64,000 nucleotides of DNA from Acidobacteriota bacterium (lineage in GTDB: Bacteria > Zixibacteria > MSB-5A5 > GN15 > FEB-12), in NCBI GenBank assembly GCA_035529075.1, contig DATKXK010000005.1, positions 1 through 64,000 on the forward strand. The letters are read 5' to 3'. Under the pieces are notes generated by a model. It was given only the letters and a program-made list of their open reading frames with translations, was not told where the DNA came from and searched no databases. A program made the position numbers and the translations under genes. Positions 51,828-61,494 of this stretch are shown here, in pieces. Positions within the stretch are counted from its first letter, which is position 1; every line of letters begins with the position of its first letter.

Positions 51828-52384
51828 ATGAAAAGCGTCCTCAGATCAGGCTATATCCTGGTGTTGTGGCTGATCGTGGGAATGATGCTGGTTATACCTG
51901 ATGCCCTGGGCGATGGACCATGGTTCGCTGCAACGATCAATTATCGCGCGGGACGCGGTCCGAGCTCTGTTTTCGCGATTGATCTTGACGGTGACGGTGA
52001 CAACGACCTGGCAGTAGCTAATATGGCGTCCGACAATGTGTCGATTCTATTCAATCTGAGTGATACCTACACGGCCATTGAAGATTACAAGCCCTTGGAA
52101 CCGCCAGACGGTTTTGAACTAAGTCAGAACTATCCGAATCCGTTCAATCCGTCAACCGCGATCAAGTACGTTCTTCCACAGCGGAGCCATGTGACAATCG
52201 AGATATTTAACGTGCTGGGTCAGCGGGTCCGGACTCTGGTCGATCGGGAGCAGTCGGCCGGGGCACACGCGATAACCTGGGACGGAGGTCGTCGACCGGG
52301 GGACCGGTCTCCACCGGTGTGTACCTTTACCGTTTGCAGGCCGGAGAGCACGTGCAGACGGAGAAGATGCTGTTGTTGAAGTAG
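51828..52384 (+). pseudogene. Truncated and frameshifted VCBS/sorting-domain paralogue
   Basis: It starts like the intact gene at 37705 (MKSVLRSGYILVLWL signal; GGGGAGG ribosome site), but has a single VCBS unit (DLDGDGDNDLAVAN) where the other has seven, then the sorting domain (FELSQNYPNPFNPSTAIKY, LGQRVRTLVDREQSAGAH). After ITWDG one base is missing near 52290-52310, so the frame ends in a Cys/Arg-rich nonsense tail at 52379. In the other frame VSTGVYLYRLQAGEHVQTEK and MLLLK run on to TAG 52382-52384. The six missing units fit loss by recombination between repeats. Confidence 0.85.
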
Positions 52385-52406
52385 GGCGATTTACCCGAGA
52401 TTATCG

Positions 52407-52435
52407 AAAGGGCAGGCCCGGTGGGTCTGCCCTTT
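52407..52435 (+). terminator. Intrinsic terminator behind the VCBS pseudogene
   Basis: AAAGGGCAGGCCC and GGGTCTGCCCTTT (one G-U) around GGT, then CTCATTCT. It also faces the end of the mannosidase gene and may stop both. Confidence 0.8.
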
Positions 52436-52524
52436 CTCATTCTGTCCTGCCGGGCCGTGAGCAAACAGGCCGCGCGGCTCCGGCTGACTGATCAGTCCTG
52501 ACCGTCGTCAGGAGTACGGGACTT
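52407..52524 (+). repeat. Direct repeat, right copy
   Basis: Partner of 51447-51564, offset exactly 960 bases. It ends 12 bases before the mannosidase stop. Confidence 0.85.
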
Positions 52525-52535
52525 TTGCCGAACGG

Positions 52536-55500
52536 CTACCGCCTTTTTGCCTCGCCTTCGTGAAAGAGCATGTCGGCGCTGAGCGGCCGTCTTTCAAGAC
52601 CCGGTCCCTGCCACGAAACCTCCAGCAGTTGCCCTCCTTTGCGCTGAAACATGCGTACGGCAATCGGGTGCAGGCCCGCTTTCAACGCCACCTCGCCCGA
52701 GATCTCCCACTCGCCGTGGATGCCGTCGTTGTCGGCGATCAACGAGCCGTCGACAAACAGGGCGCTGCCGTCATCGGAATTGACGAAAAAGTCGTACAGG
52801 CCGTCGCGGGGTACCCGCACGTATCCGGTGAAGACCAACCCGTAATCCTCTTCTTGCGCAAACTCCGGGATGGCGACGGAATCCATCGTATCTTCCCGTT
52901 CCACCGTCAGTGCATCGAAATCCGGCAGTTCCGTCCATTCTCCTTCATAGTAGCTGCAATGCAACCCGGGCATGGGACTGCCCAGATCGGCTGCGGGTCG
53001 GGGAACCAGCCGCGTAAAGGTGGTACGCGTGACGTAGCTGTCATCCGCCCCCGGGAGGAATGCCCGCGCGTTCAGTTGCGTTGTTTCCTTAACCACGACC
53101 GGAACCGCATACTGTTGTGAACTGAGTGACGGTTCACTCCCGTCCACGGTATAGTATACTGTTGCTGCCGGTACGGGGGAGTGCAGGCGGACAACCATGC
53201 TGTCGGTGAAGGAATGGCGCTCGGCGGACACCCTGGCAAGGGTTGCATGCGCAACGTCATAGAGGGGCCGGGCGGGCCGCACGGGATCGCCGCCGGTGTT
53301 GGCCATCGTCGCCGCGAGCAACCTGATGCGCGGATTGCGTGGCAATGTCAGTGTGCGTGCGTTCTCCGGGACGTCAAGCTGGAACAGGTAAAGGTAAACG
53401 AACTGGTACACCTCGTTGTATCCGTCGGGGCCGTGTCGGTGTGTGCCCGCCCAGATAACCGGTTGCCTGAGGATATAGGCGGGGGCGATTCGGCCGGCTT
53501 CCTCCACGAACTCGCCCGCGATAAGTCGGCTGTTCCACTGGCCGAGCGGCTGCGCATAGTCCTGAATCCACAGCGTCGTATCATAATCGTCGAGCGTAAA
53601 GGTACCCCCGGCCGGGCCGTCAACGGCCGCCGCCACCAGGCAGAGCCGGTTGTACTTGCCGGCCGGCAGGTTGAGCGTCTGGCCGTCGCATGAAAGCACA
53701 TTGCGCGACTGAGGCGTCCTCGTCCCCAGCACCAAAGGTACGCCGTTATGAACCAGCGTGTCCGGCAGAAGCTCTGCGGGAAGGGTGTGGCCGCTGCCGT
53801 CGAAATCGCCGTCCCCTCGGTCCTCGTCCGAACTGACACCATCCAGGTTGTACGGCAGGCTCACCGGCTCGCACACGGGCGCCTGCGCTACCGGGCGCTG
53901 ATCGGCGAATCTCACCGCGAACGCCCTGGGGCGGTAAGGGGTCAGGGACGTGATCAGAGTCTCGTTATCGAATTCAGCCTGACCAATCGGCTTCTCCGTT
54001 CCGTCGATTTCGCGGGCCGCCGTCAGGGGAAAAGCAAAACGGACCCGCACCGTGTCGACGGGCGCACCGGTCAGTTCCCGCAGGCGGATCACGACCTCGT
54101 CGCTGTCTTCGGCGATCTTGACGGCGTTCACCATCACCGGCGGGTGGTTCTGCCCGCCAGTCTCCACCTGCACGAGCGAGAAGCTCTTTCCCAGAGAACC
54201 GTCGTGTCGGCCGGTCTGGAATGCCAGCAGGGGTTGATTGAGCCGGGCCGCCTGCCAGGCAACGCCGCCGTCACGCCAGTCGCCGCGATGCCCCTGAAGG
54301 GCATACAACATCCTGTGGCGTCCCAGGTCCTGCGACCGCTGGTCCTCAACCCACGACCAGTTCTCGTCTATGCCGGGCGTGTGGATCAACGTAAGCCGAA
54401 GTGTACCCTCGTCGGGATGATCCCATCCGTACTTGCAGTCGTTGAGGACGGCGACACCGTATGCACCTTCCGGCGGCGTCATATCGGCCCATTGATGTCC
54501 CGGCACTTCGTACAGTTCCGGCCGGTTGACGCCCCGCTGTACCGTTCCGAGACCGAGGTCGTAGGTGACAAGCTCGGATGGTGTCGCCGGTGTCACGGCC
54601 ACCTTGAGCAGCGTTTCGCGCTCGTACCATTCGATATCGTTGTCGAACTCGACGCGGTCACCGGCAGTGGAGGCGGCCAGGCGGATTGTCGTGCGGAAGA
54701 CGGACTGGCCCCGACGCCGCGTCACTTGTACAGCCGCACGCACCGGGCCCTCTTCCAGAACTCGTATCTGCGTATTTTCATCGGCGAGGACCTGCGGCTG
54801 GGCCATGATATCTTCATGCTGGATTTCCCAGGCCGGCCACTGTCGTGGCTTGTTGTACAGAAGCTCCAGTGTGACCGGGCGGCTGAGAAGTCCCCGTCTT
54901 TCGACCTTATCATAGATCGAGGCGACGTCGCCGTTGCCGTTGATTTCAACCGCGTAGCGTTCGTTTTCCAGCCCGGTCAGGCCGGCTTTTACTTCTGTCA
55001 TCACCTGGCACGGCGACTGCGAGGGGCGCACGTCGTAGACGGCGTACCCGACCGGCGGAACATCGGCAAGAAACAGCAGGTGCAGACTGTCTTCGTACGT
55101 CGCGCTCACCTGGGAAGGCACCTCGGCGCCGTCCGGGCCGTAGACGCGCACCATATCGGGCGCCCCGTCGACGTAGACAACCGTTGCTTCGACAACGTCC
55201 CGACGGGCGACGGCCAGCGGGTTGTAGACCACGAGTGGAACGCCCCGGCCTCGCGTGTCAAGAGCGGCCGTGGCTGATTCAACGGCACCCGTCAGGATAC
55301 CGGCGAACTTGTTCAGGCAGAGGATCTCGTCGTTCCAGGAATACTGGTAGGCTTCGGGGATGCTGGTTCCGGTGAGGTCGTCGTGGAACTGGTGCCAGAG
55401 GAACTGCACCCACGTTTGTCTCAGGGCCTCGCGGGGATAGCGCGGACCGCCCAGCGAGTGGGCGATGACGGAGGCACGCTCCGCCGCGTCCGCCAGCAGT

Positions 55501-56477
55501 TCGTTCTTGCGGTTGAAACGCTTCATGGCGGCCTGCGACGTATAGCAGCCGACGCCGTGTCGGGTCATGAGCAGTTCGCCCTTGTACCGGGGCAGGTGCA
55601 CGTCCTGGACCGACGCGACAACGTCAACGATGTCATCGGACCCCACGGACGCCACCCGAATCGGTCCGTCACCGGCTGTCGATTTTTCAAGCCAGTAAAC
55701 CGATGTTGAATCAGGCGCCCCGCCCGTGTCACCGGTTCCGAAATACATGTAGGCCGCGTACAGCCCCGAGGTCTTTCCCTGCCGCTCAACCGTCTCCATC
55801 CAGGTGCTGTCCCTGCTCAGGTCGCTCTCGATTTCAGTGCCGTAACTGCCGGGCTTCAGCGCGGCGATGACGGAGGACCCGTCCACGCCTTCCCACAGAC
55901 CGATATCAAACGGCACGCCGACCGATGACCCCCAGGAGAGTTTTTGCGTGGAAAAGCTTTTCAGCCCGCAGTGGGCGGCGATTGAAGGGAGCGTGTAGCC
56001 GAAACCAAAACAATCCGGCAGCAGGATGTCCCGGCTGGTCCTGCCGAACTCACGTTCAAAGAACCCGTTTCCGTACAGAGTGTGCCGGACGAGGGATTCA
56101 AAAGATGGAACATTGACGTCCGAGGCATCAACCCAGCTTCCGGCCACTCGCCACCGGCCGGCCGCGATGTACGGTTTCAGTCGTTCAAAGTCTTCAGGAT
56201 AGTACTCTTTGAGCAGCATATACCGGTAGGCGCCCTCAAAACTGAAGGTGTAGTCGGGGAACCTTTCCATGAGGGCGAAATTGTCCCGAAAGGTTGCGGG
56301 AATGTATTTCGTGATCGTCTCTTTGACCGTCCACCGCCACTGGGTATCAAGATGTGACGTGGCTACCACGCACAGCGCGGGCCGTGTCTCCCCGGACACG
56401 CCGGATGGCGACTCGGTTATACTTGTGGCGGGGCAGCCCAGGACCAGGGCGGCAATCGCTGTCAGTACTCTGCACAT
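52536..56477 (-). CDS. GH38 alpha-mannosidase with CHB_HEX_C-like and PA14 domains
   Basis: 1313 residues. A lipoprotein-like signal (LGC, Cys15). The GH38 catalytic domain (about 34-330) shows the zinc/substrate motif HLDTQWRW (42-49) and the nucleophile Asp155 in LLPDCFGFG; the middle and beta-sandwich domains run to about 870. A unique region follows, then a chitobiase-C-like repeat (about 1095-1165, VYYTVDGSEPSLSSQQY) and a PA14 carbohydrate-binding domain (about 1175-1300, SYYEGEWTELPDF, FFVNSDDGSALFVDG). It should trim alpha-linked mannose from glycans outside the cytoplasm. It is the last gene after the sugar importer genes, 22 bases from the permease stop. GGAGAG precedes the ATG. Confidence 0.92.
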   Translation of the reverse strand: MCRVLTAIAALVLGCPATSITESPSGVSGETRPALCVVATSHLDTQWRWTVKETITKYIPATFRDNFALMERFPDYTFSFEGAYRYMLLKEYYPEDFERLKPYIAAGRWRVAGSWVDASDVNVPSFESLVRHTLYGNGFFEREFGRTSRDILLPDCFGFGYTLPSIAAHCGLKSFSTQKLSWGSSVGVPFDIGLWEGVDGSSVIAALKPGSYGTEIESDLSRDSTWMETVERQGKTSGLYAAYMYFGTGDTGGAPDSTSVYWLEKSTAGDGPIRVASVGSDDIVDVVASVQDVHLPRYKGELLMTRHGVGCYTSQAAMKRFNRKNELLADAAERASVIAHSLGGPRYPREALRQTWVQFLWHQFHDDLTGTSIPEAYQYSWNDEILCLNKFAGILTGAVESATAALDTRGRGVPLVVYNPLAVARRDVVEATVVYVDGAPDMVRVYGPDGAEVPSQVSATYEDSLHLLFLADVPPVGYAVYDVRPSQSPCQVMTEVKAGLTGLENERYAVEINGNGDVASIYDKVERRGLLSRPVTLELLYNKPRQWPAWEIQHEDIMAQPQVLADENTQIRVLEEGPVRAAVQVTRRRGQSVFRTTIRLAASTAGDRVEFDNDIEWYERETLLKVAVTPATPSELVTYDLGLGTVQRGVNRPELYEVPGHQWADMTPPEGAYGVAVLNDCKYGWDHPDEGTLRLTLIHTPGIDENWSWVEDQRSQDLGRHRMLYALQGHRGDWRDGGVAWQAARLNQPLLAFQTGRHDGSLGKSFSLVQVETGGQNHPPVMVNAVKIAEDSDEVVIRLRELTGAPVDTVRVRFAFPLTAAREIDGTEKPIGQAEFDNETLITSLTPYRPRAFAVRFADQRPVAQAPVCEPVSLPYNLDGVSSDEDRGDGDFDGSGHTLPAELLPDTLVHNGVPLVLGTRTPQSRNVLSCDGQTLNLPAGKYNRLCLVAAAVDGPAGGTFTLDDYDTTLWIQDYAQPLGQWNSRLIAGEFVEEAGRIAPAYILRQPVIWAGTHRHGPDGYNEVYQFVYLYLFQLDVPENARTLTLPRNPRIRLLAATMANTGGDPVRPARPLYDVAHATLARVSAERHSFTDSMVVRLHSPVPAATVYYTVDGSEPSLSSQQYAVPVVVKETTQLNARAFLPGADDSYVTRTTFTRLVPRPAADLGSPMPGLHCSYYEGEWTELPDFDALTVEREDTMDSVAIPEFAQEEDYGLVFTGYVRVPRDGLYDFFVNSDDGSALFVDGSLIADNDGIHGEWEISGEVALKAGLHPIAVRMFQRKGGQLLEVSWQGPGLERRPLSADMLFHEGEAKRR

Positions 56478-56499
56478 GGTTCTCTCCTTCAGACTCGTG

Positions 56500-57885
56500 T
56501 CAGGCTTGTTTTTTTCGAGGCCCGGGAGGGCCTAACGATCTGAACCACTTCAGTCGGAAACCCTGTTGTTTCAGTCGATCCAGGAGGACCGCACCGAGGA
56601 TGATGCATCCCAGCACCACCTTCTGCGTGTATGTCTCGACGTTGGTCAGGTTCATGCCGTTTTGCACCACGCCTATGACGAAGGCACCGATCAGGGTGCC
56701 GAATATGCGTCCCTCACCTCCCATGAGACTGGTTCCGCCGACAACAACGGCCGCGATTACATACAGCTCGTACGTCAGGCCGTAGGTCGGCGCCCCGCTT
56801 TTTAGCTGGGAGGCCATGATGACTCCACCCAGGCCGGCCAGCATGCCGCACACGGCGTACACGGAGAAGATGACCAGCCGGACCCGGATGCCGGCCAGTC
56901 GTGCCGCTTCGGGGTTTCCCCCGACCGCATAGATGTGCCGGCCGACGGCTGTCCGGGACATAATGACGTGGGCTATGATGTACAGGACAAACATGAGGAT
57001 GACCGCGTACGGAACCTTGAGCAGCGGATCTGAACCCCGTCCCAGCCAGATGAAACCGTCGGGAAGGCGGTAGATGGGCTTACCCTGCGAAATGATGTAC
57101 GCGACTCCGGCGGCCACTTGCATCATGGCAAGCGTGGCGATAAACGGGGGAATGCGAAAGCGGGTGATCATGAGGCCGCTGAATGCCCCCGTGGCTCCGC
57201 ACACCACAATACCACCGAGAGAGGCCAGGAGCATGGCCGTGGCGGTTGCATCCGCCCCGCCGGTCTTGCCGACCAGCCAGGCCGTCAAGACGGCGGAAAG
57301 GGCGATCAGGCTGCCGACCGAAAGATCAATCCCGGCCGTGATAATGACCATCGTCATGCCGATGGCGATGATGGCGATAACGGTGATCTGGTTGGCCACG
57401 TTGCGCAGGTTGTCCGGCAGCAGGAAGGTCGGCCAGCGCCGTGCCGGTGGTGTGACCACGTCAACCTCCGAGAACTGAACAAGCTGCGCTTTGATCGCCT
57501 GCACCACCGGCGCATTCGTGTGGGTTGTAAATATCAGGTCGATCACAATCGCCGAATCGGCCATGGCCGCGAGTTTTGCCCGGACGGAAGCCGGGTCACC
57601 GGTGATGATCGAGGGGGGTGCGTATCCGTCACGCAGCAGCAGTTGCTGCAGCGAGAAGGCAAAGGCGCGGTCCTCGTCGGTCTCGCGGGCCACTATCAGC
57701 AGCCTGGCCGATGAAGGAACAACTCCTGTCACGTTCTCGAAAAGGGCCTCGGCGGCTCCGCTGCCACCCGGATGCTGCTCGCGAACGGTGAGTATGGAAA
57801 AGAGCAGGCACAGAAGCAGCAGAACACCCAGCATGCCGTACTCGGACATGACACGCGAGACCGCCGCTCGTGTCGGTTTCTTCAT
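56500..57885 (-). CDS. Sugar ABC transporter permease (RbsC-like) with extra N-terminal domain
   Basis: 461 residues from ATG 57885 (a weak AAGG 11 bases upstream; an ATG at 57942 is possible). RbsC-type permeases have about 320. After TM1 (about 17-35) an insert of about 110 residues (about 45-155) has an alternating strand/helix text (RLLIVARETDEDRAFAFSLQ, AIVIDLIFTTHTN) resembling part of a Rossmann or binding-protein fold, and should be periplasmic. The remaining chain is standard: IGMTMVIITAGIDLSVGS (EAA-like loop of the family) and eight or nine TM segments. It works with the ATPase and binding protein just upstream. Confidence 0.9.
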   Translation of the reverse strand: MKKPTRAAVSRVMSEYGMLGVLLLLCLLFSILTVREQHPGGSGAAEALFENVTGVVPSSARLLIVARETDEDRAFAFSLQQLLLRDGYAPPSIITGDPASVRAKLAAMADSAIVIDLIFTTHTNAPVVQAIKAQLVQFSEVDVVTPPARRWPTFLLPDNLRNVANQITVIAIIAIGMTMVIITAGIDLSVGSLIALSAVLTAWLVGKTGGADATATAMLLASLGGIVVCGATGAFSGLMITRFRIPPFIATLAMMQVAAGVAYIISQGKPIYRLPDGFIWLGRGSDPLLKVPYAVILMFVLYIIAHVIMSRTAVGRHIYAVGGNPEAARLAGIRVRLVIFSVYAVCGMLAGLGGVIMASQLKSGAPTYGLTYELYVIAAVVVGGTSLMGGEGRIFGTLIGAFVIGVVQNGMNLTNVETYTQKVVLGCIILGAVLLDRLKQQGFRLKWFRSLGPPGPRKKQA

Positions 57886-58014
57886 CGTTGTATGCACCTT
57901 CGAGTCATTCCGCCGGACGGTTTTCGGTGCGCCCAGCAACACCGTCGCCTGCCGGTAACCGCTCCATGCTGTTCCGGCGCGACAAATGTGACCTCATAAC
58001 CGGAGAATGACACG

Positions 58015-59547
58015 TTACACCGCCAGGGCCATAATATCTTCCTGTGTTGCCTTCGCGACATCCTCTATTTCACCCGCGATTTCGCCGTCACGCATGACCA
58101 GGATTCTGTCGCTGATGCCCAGCACTTCGGGCAACTCGGACGAGATCACGATAATGGCCTTGCCTTGGGCCGCAAGCCGGCCGATCAGCAGGTACATTTC
58201 ATATTTCGCCCCGACGTCAATGCCCCGCGTGGGTTCGTCGAACAGGATAACCTGCGAATTCGTTTCCAGCCATCGTGCGACCAGGAGCTTCTGCTGGTTG
58301 CCGCCGGACAGGAACGCCGCCAGCTGGCCGGGGCCTGCCAGGCGGATATTCAGATCCTGCACGCGTGCCCGAAACCGCGACAACTCTGTCGTGTGGTCAA
58401 TGAACCCGAGACGCGACCATGAGGCCAGGTTCGGCAGCGCGAAATTATCTTTGGCCGAGGCCTTGAGAATAAGCCCCTGTGCCTTTCGATCTTCGGTCAG
58501 CAGACAGATGCCGTGCCTGATGGCATCCCGTGGGGAATTGATCTCGACGCGGTGACCATCGAGCAGGATATCGCCCCCTTCCTTTCGGTCAGCCCCGAAG
58601 ATCAATCTTGCCACCTCGGTGCGTCCCGCACCCATCAGTCCGGCCAGTGCGAGAACTTCACCCTGCCTCACATAGAACGAAACCTCGTGTATTCGCCCGC
58701 CCGAGAGCCGCCGTACTTCCAGCCGGCGTTTCGCCGCCACGGCGCGAACCTTGGGGAATTCATCCTCTATGGGACGTCCGACCATGTGCTCGATGAGCTG
58801 ATGTCGGCTGAGTTCGCCGGTGTTTCGAGTGATGATGGTCTCGCCGTCGCGCATCACCGTCACGCGGTCGGCAATGGCAAAAACTTCGTCCAGGCGGTGG
58901 GTGACGAAAATGATCCCGATACCCCGCGCGGCAAGGTCTCTCAGGATGGCAAAGAGGCGTTCAACCTCGCGCGGTGCCAGGGCCGCCGTGGGTTCGTCCA
59001 TGACCAGTATCCTGGCCTCGGCCAGCAAGGCCCGCCCGATTTCCACCAACTGCTGTTGTGCGACGGTCAAATCCGTGACGAGCCGGTCCGGATCGATGTC
59101 TGCGCCCAGTCGACCGAAGACGGATTCCGTTTTGCCGCGCTCAAAGCCGGCATCGATAAGGCCTCGCCGGGTGCGCTCCCGGCCAAGGAACAGGTTGGCT
59201 CTTACGGGCAGGGACCCGACCAGGGTGAACTCCTGGTATATTGTGGCGATGCCCGCACGGAGGGCATCGACGGGCGAGTGAAAAGCCACCTGTCGGCCGA
59301 AGAGCCTGATCTGTCCCCGGTCGGCGCCGTGCACTCCCGTAAGGACTTTGATCAGAGTGCTCTTTCCGGCGCCGTTCTCGCCGACCAGCGCGTGGATTTC
59401 AGAGCCGAGCAGGTTAAATGAGGCGGACCTCAGCGCCTGAACCCCGGGAAAGGCTTTACGGATTCCGGTCATCTGAAGCACCGGCTGGACCCCGGGCTCC
59501 GGCCGTCGCTCGGTTGTCAGCGTCTCGCTCCCGTCGTCAGGACTCAT
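58015..59547 (-). CDS. Sugar ABC transporter ATPase (RbsA/MglA-like, two nucleotide domains)
   Basis: 510 residues from ATG 59547, which overlaps the binding-protein stop by 11 bases; the upstream ATG 59607 would lie within that gene, and 510 is the family's normal length. Domain 1: Walker A GENGAGKSTL, signature LTVAQQQLVEIGRAL, Walker B ILVMDEPTAAL, switch VTHRLDE. Domain 2: degenerate P-loop GLMGAGRTEVARL, signature LSGGNQQKLLVARWL, Walker B VILFDEPTRGIDVG. This asymmetry is the rule in RbsA/MglA/XylG. It energises uptake through the permease 56500-57885. Confidence 0.95.
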   Translation of the reverse strand: MSPDDGSETLTTERRPEPGVQPVLQMTGIRKAFPGVQALRSASFNLLGSEIHALVGENGAGKSTLIKVLTGVHGADRGQIRLFGRQVAFHSPVDALRAGIATIYQEFTLVGSLPVRANLFLGRERTRRGLIDAGFERGKTESVFGRLGADIDPDRLVTDLTVAQQQLVEIGRALLAEARILVMDEPTAALAPREVERLFAILRDLAARGIGIIFVTHRLDEVFAIADRVTVMRDGETIITRNTGELSRHQLIEHMVGRPIEDEFPKVRAVAAKRRLEVRRLSGGRIHEVSFYVRQGEVLALAGLMGAGRTEVARLIFGADRKEGGDILLDGHRVEINSPRDAIRHGICLLTEDRKAQGLILKASAKDNFALPNLASWSRLGFIDHTTELSRFRARVQDLNIRLAGPGQLAAFLSGGNQQKLLVARWLETNSQVILFDEPTRGIDVGAKYEMYLLIGRLAAQGKAIIVISSELPEVLGISDRILVMRDGEIAGEIEDVAKATQEDIMALAV

Positions 59548-60508
59548 GAGTATCTGTCTGGGTAAAGAGACCGCAGGGAATAAGGATGCTTGGTGCGACC
59601 TCACCACCGGAGATGTAGGTCCTGATCGCCTCTATGGTCTTCCGGCCGATCTGTTTGGGCATCTGGATAACGTCAGCATGGATTTTGCCGGCCTTGATGG
59701 CCTCACGTGCCTCCGGTACGGCATCGAATCCAACGATCATCACGCGGCCGGCTCTGCCGGCCTTTTCAACGGCCGCGAGAGCGCCGAGGGCGGAATCATC
59801 GTTGATACCGAAGATTCCTCCCAGGTCCGGGTGCGTTTGCAGCACGTCTTCCGCCGTCCGGAACGCCTGGTCCTTGACACCGTGTCCGGAGAGCTTGGCT
59901 ACGATCCGGATATTCTCGTGGCGCGCGATTTCCTCTTCAAAGCCCCTGACTCGCTGGATTACCGATTCCACCTCGGGGTGATCGATGATGGCCACCTTGC
60001 CGGTTTCGCCCAGCGCTTCTGCCAGTGCCCGGGCAGCCAGACGTCCGCCGGCCACGTTGTCCGAAGCCACGTGCGAGACGATTTTCACACCCTCGGCAAG
60101 GCAAGCGATGTCGGCCGTGAACACCGGGATACCGGCGTCGTTGGCCGCCCTGACGGCCGTTCCGATCGACTTGGAGTCGCACGGGCAGACGATGATGGCG
60201 TTGACGTCGCGCACTATGAAGTCATGGACCTGGTCTTTCTGCTTGGCGACGTCAAACTCACCGGCCGTCACCAGCAGCTCGAACCCCGCGGCTTCGGCCG
60301 CTTCCCGCAATCCCGCCTCGAGATCCTGGTAAAACGGGTGCGTTCTTGTCAACAGGCTGACGCCTATGGTGACAGCGGCTTCCTGCCCCTCCGGTTGTGC
60401 CGAACCTTCCTTTTGTGATGCATCGTTCCCACAACCGGCGCCAAGCGCGGCAACGAGCAACGCAGCGATTCCCCAACGTATTTCCTTGCGAACGGTAACC
60501 TTACGCAT
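59537..60508 (-). CDS. Sugar-binding lipoprotein of ABC importer (RbsB-like)
   Basis: 323 residues. Lipobox LGAGC (Cys about 26). A type I periplasmic binding fold of the Peripla_BP_4 class: IGVSLLTRTHPFYQDLEAGL at the start, ELLVTAGEFDVAKQKDQVHD, IVCPCDSKSIGTAVR, DHPEVESVIQRVRGFEE and IFGINDDSALGALAA in the expected order, hinge strands included. Aromatic and Asp/Arg positions fit pyranose binding. With the mannosidase in the same operon, mannose or a mannobiose-like sugar is the best guess. It is the first gene; AAGGGA lies about 8 bases before the ATG. Confidence 0.93.
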   Translation of the reverse strand: MRKVTVRKEIRWGIAALLVAALGAGCGNDASQKEGSAQPEGQEAAVTIGVSLLTRTHPFYQDLEAGLREAAEAAGFELLVTAGEFDVAKQKDQVHDFIVRDVNAIIVCPCDSKSIGTAVRAANDAGIPVFTADIACLAEGVKIVSHVASDNVAGGRLAARALAEALGETGKVAIIDHPEVESVIQRVRGFEEEIARHENIRIVAKLSGHGVKDQAFRTAEDVLQTHPDLGGIFGINDDSALGALAAVEKAGRAGRVMIVGFDAVPEAREAIKAGKIHADVIQMPKQIGRKTIEAIRTYISGGEVAPSILIPCGLFTQTDTHES

Positions 60509-60650
60509 ATGTCTATTCCCTTACCAGCAAACCAGTTGCAACTACCGTAGCCTGACCTTCACGTTGGAAGCTAACCAAATTGAGCGGCCCTGGCAACTGC
60601 TTTCAGACTATAGGGGATCCCCTCAGCCGGAGATGCCTCCGGGTTGATTC

Positions 60651-60683
60651 TTGACCCTCGCCGCCATCCGGGTTATTCTTGTG
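60651..60683 (+). repeat. Element A 3'-end remnant
   Basis: TTGACCCTCGCCGCCATCCG and GGTTATTCTTGTG match block IV (TTGACCCCGCCGTCCGGCGG, TTATTTTTGTG in copy 6). It is the only trace of the element I see behind 48.4 kb, again on the plus strand. The rest of the 272-base gap is blank. Confidence 0.5.
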
Positions 60684-60780
60684 CGACAACTTCGGGGACG
60701 GCCCTCTTTGACGCAACACCCGTTAACAAAGCCCCTGCCGCAGGGTACGGGGCATGCGAGTGCCATACTCCAGGACGCTT

Positions 60781-61470
60781 ATGAACGATATCACTGAAGC
60801 TGCACGCCTGATCAAGGAGATGAACGAGTATTACGAGAAGCACGCACCGTGGCATGATGAGTGCATGGGGTACAAGTCGAATGCCGACATGGAGAAACTT
60901 CTGCACCCGGTGATCAAAACCCTGGAAAGTCACATTCGCGGCAAGGACGTCCTGGAAGTCGCGTGCGGGACCGGTAATTGGACACAGGTTCTGGCCCGGC
61001 GTGCGCGCTCCGTGCTGGCCGTTGACGTAAGCCCCGCAGCATTGTCAATTGCGCGAACCAAACTGTCTGCATACGAGAACGTCTCCCTGGCCGTAGCCGA
61101 CGCGTATACTCTTGACGAAGTGGCCGGCACCTTCGATCTGGTCTTTGCAGCCGATTGGTGGTCGCATATTCCCAAAAGCATGATTCCTTCCCTTGTGGAG
61201 ACGGTTACCGGGAAGCTGGGCCGTGGCTCGCGGGCGGTGTTTCTGGATATGTGCATGAGGGAACATTTCGAACACGAGCCGTGCTACTTTGACGCTGACG
61301 GCAACCGCGTGAGTCTCCGCAGGCTGGCTGACGGCTCAGAGTACCGGGTGGTGAAGAACTTCCCCTCAAGGGATGAGCTTTTGGAGGTCCTGAGACCATA
61401 CGCAAGAAACGTGAGGTATGAGGAGTTTGTGTCGCTGAAAAGGTGGGCGGTTACGTTTGAGTCGCCCTGA
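60781..61470 (+). CDS. Class I SAM-dependent methyltransferase
   Basis: 229 residues from ATG 60781 (CCAGGA 5 bases upstream), preferred over 60754. Motif I VLEVACGTGNWTQVLA (about 55-70), the acidic end of strand 2 in VLAVDVSPAAL, and FDLVFAADWWSHIPKS as motif IV mark a Methyltransf_25/23 small-molecule methylase. The last third has a cap-like region with Cys/His (EPCYFDADGNRV). It lies 24 bases before the hydrolase gene, so the two are an operon. The substrate is unknown. Confidence 0.9.
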   Translation: MNDITEAARLIKEMNEYYEKHAPWHDECMGYKSNADMEKLLHPVIKTLESHIRGKDVLEVACGTGNWTQVLARRARSVLAVDVSPAALSIARTKLSAYENVSLAVADAYTLDEVAGTFDLVFAADWWSHIPKSMIPSLVETVTGKLGRGSRAVFLDMCMREHFEHEPCYFDADGNRVSLRRLADGSEYRVVKNFPSRDELLEVLRPYARNVRYEEFVSLKRWAVTFESP

Positions 61471-61494
61471 GGTGAGTCAGTTCCGGGGAAGGCG

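Noticed and set aside
52560-55277. Long plus-strand frames opposite the mannosidase gene
   Set aside because: They are complement shadows of a clear GH38 gene in GC-rich DNA; none shows a domain.
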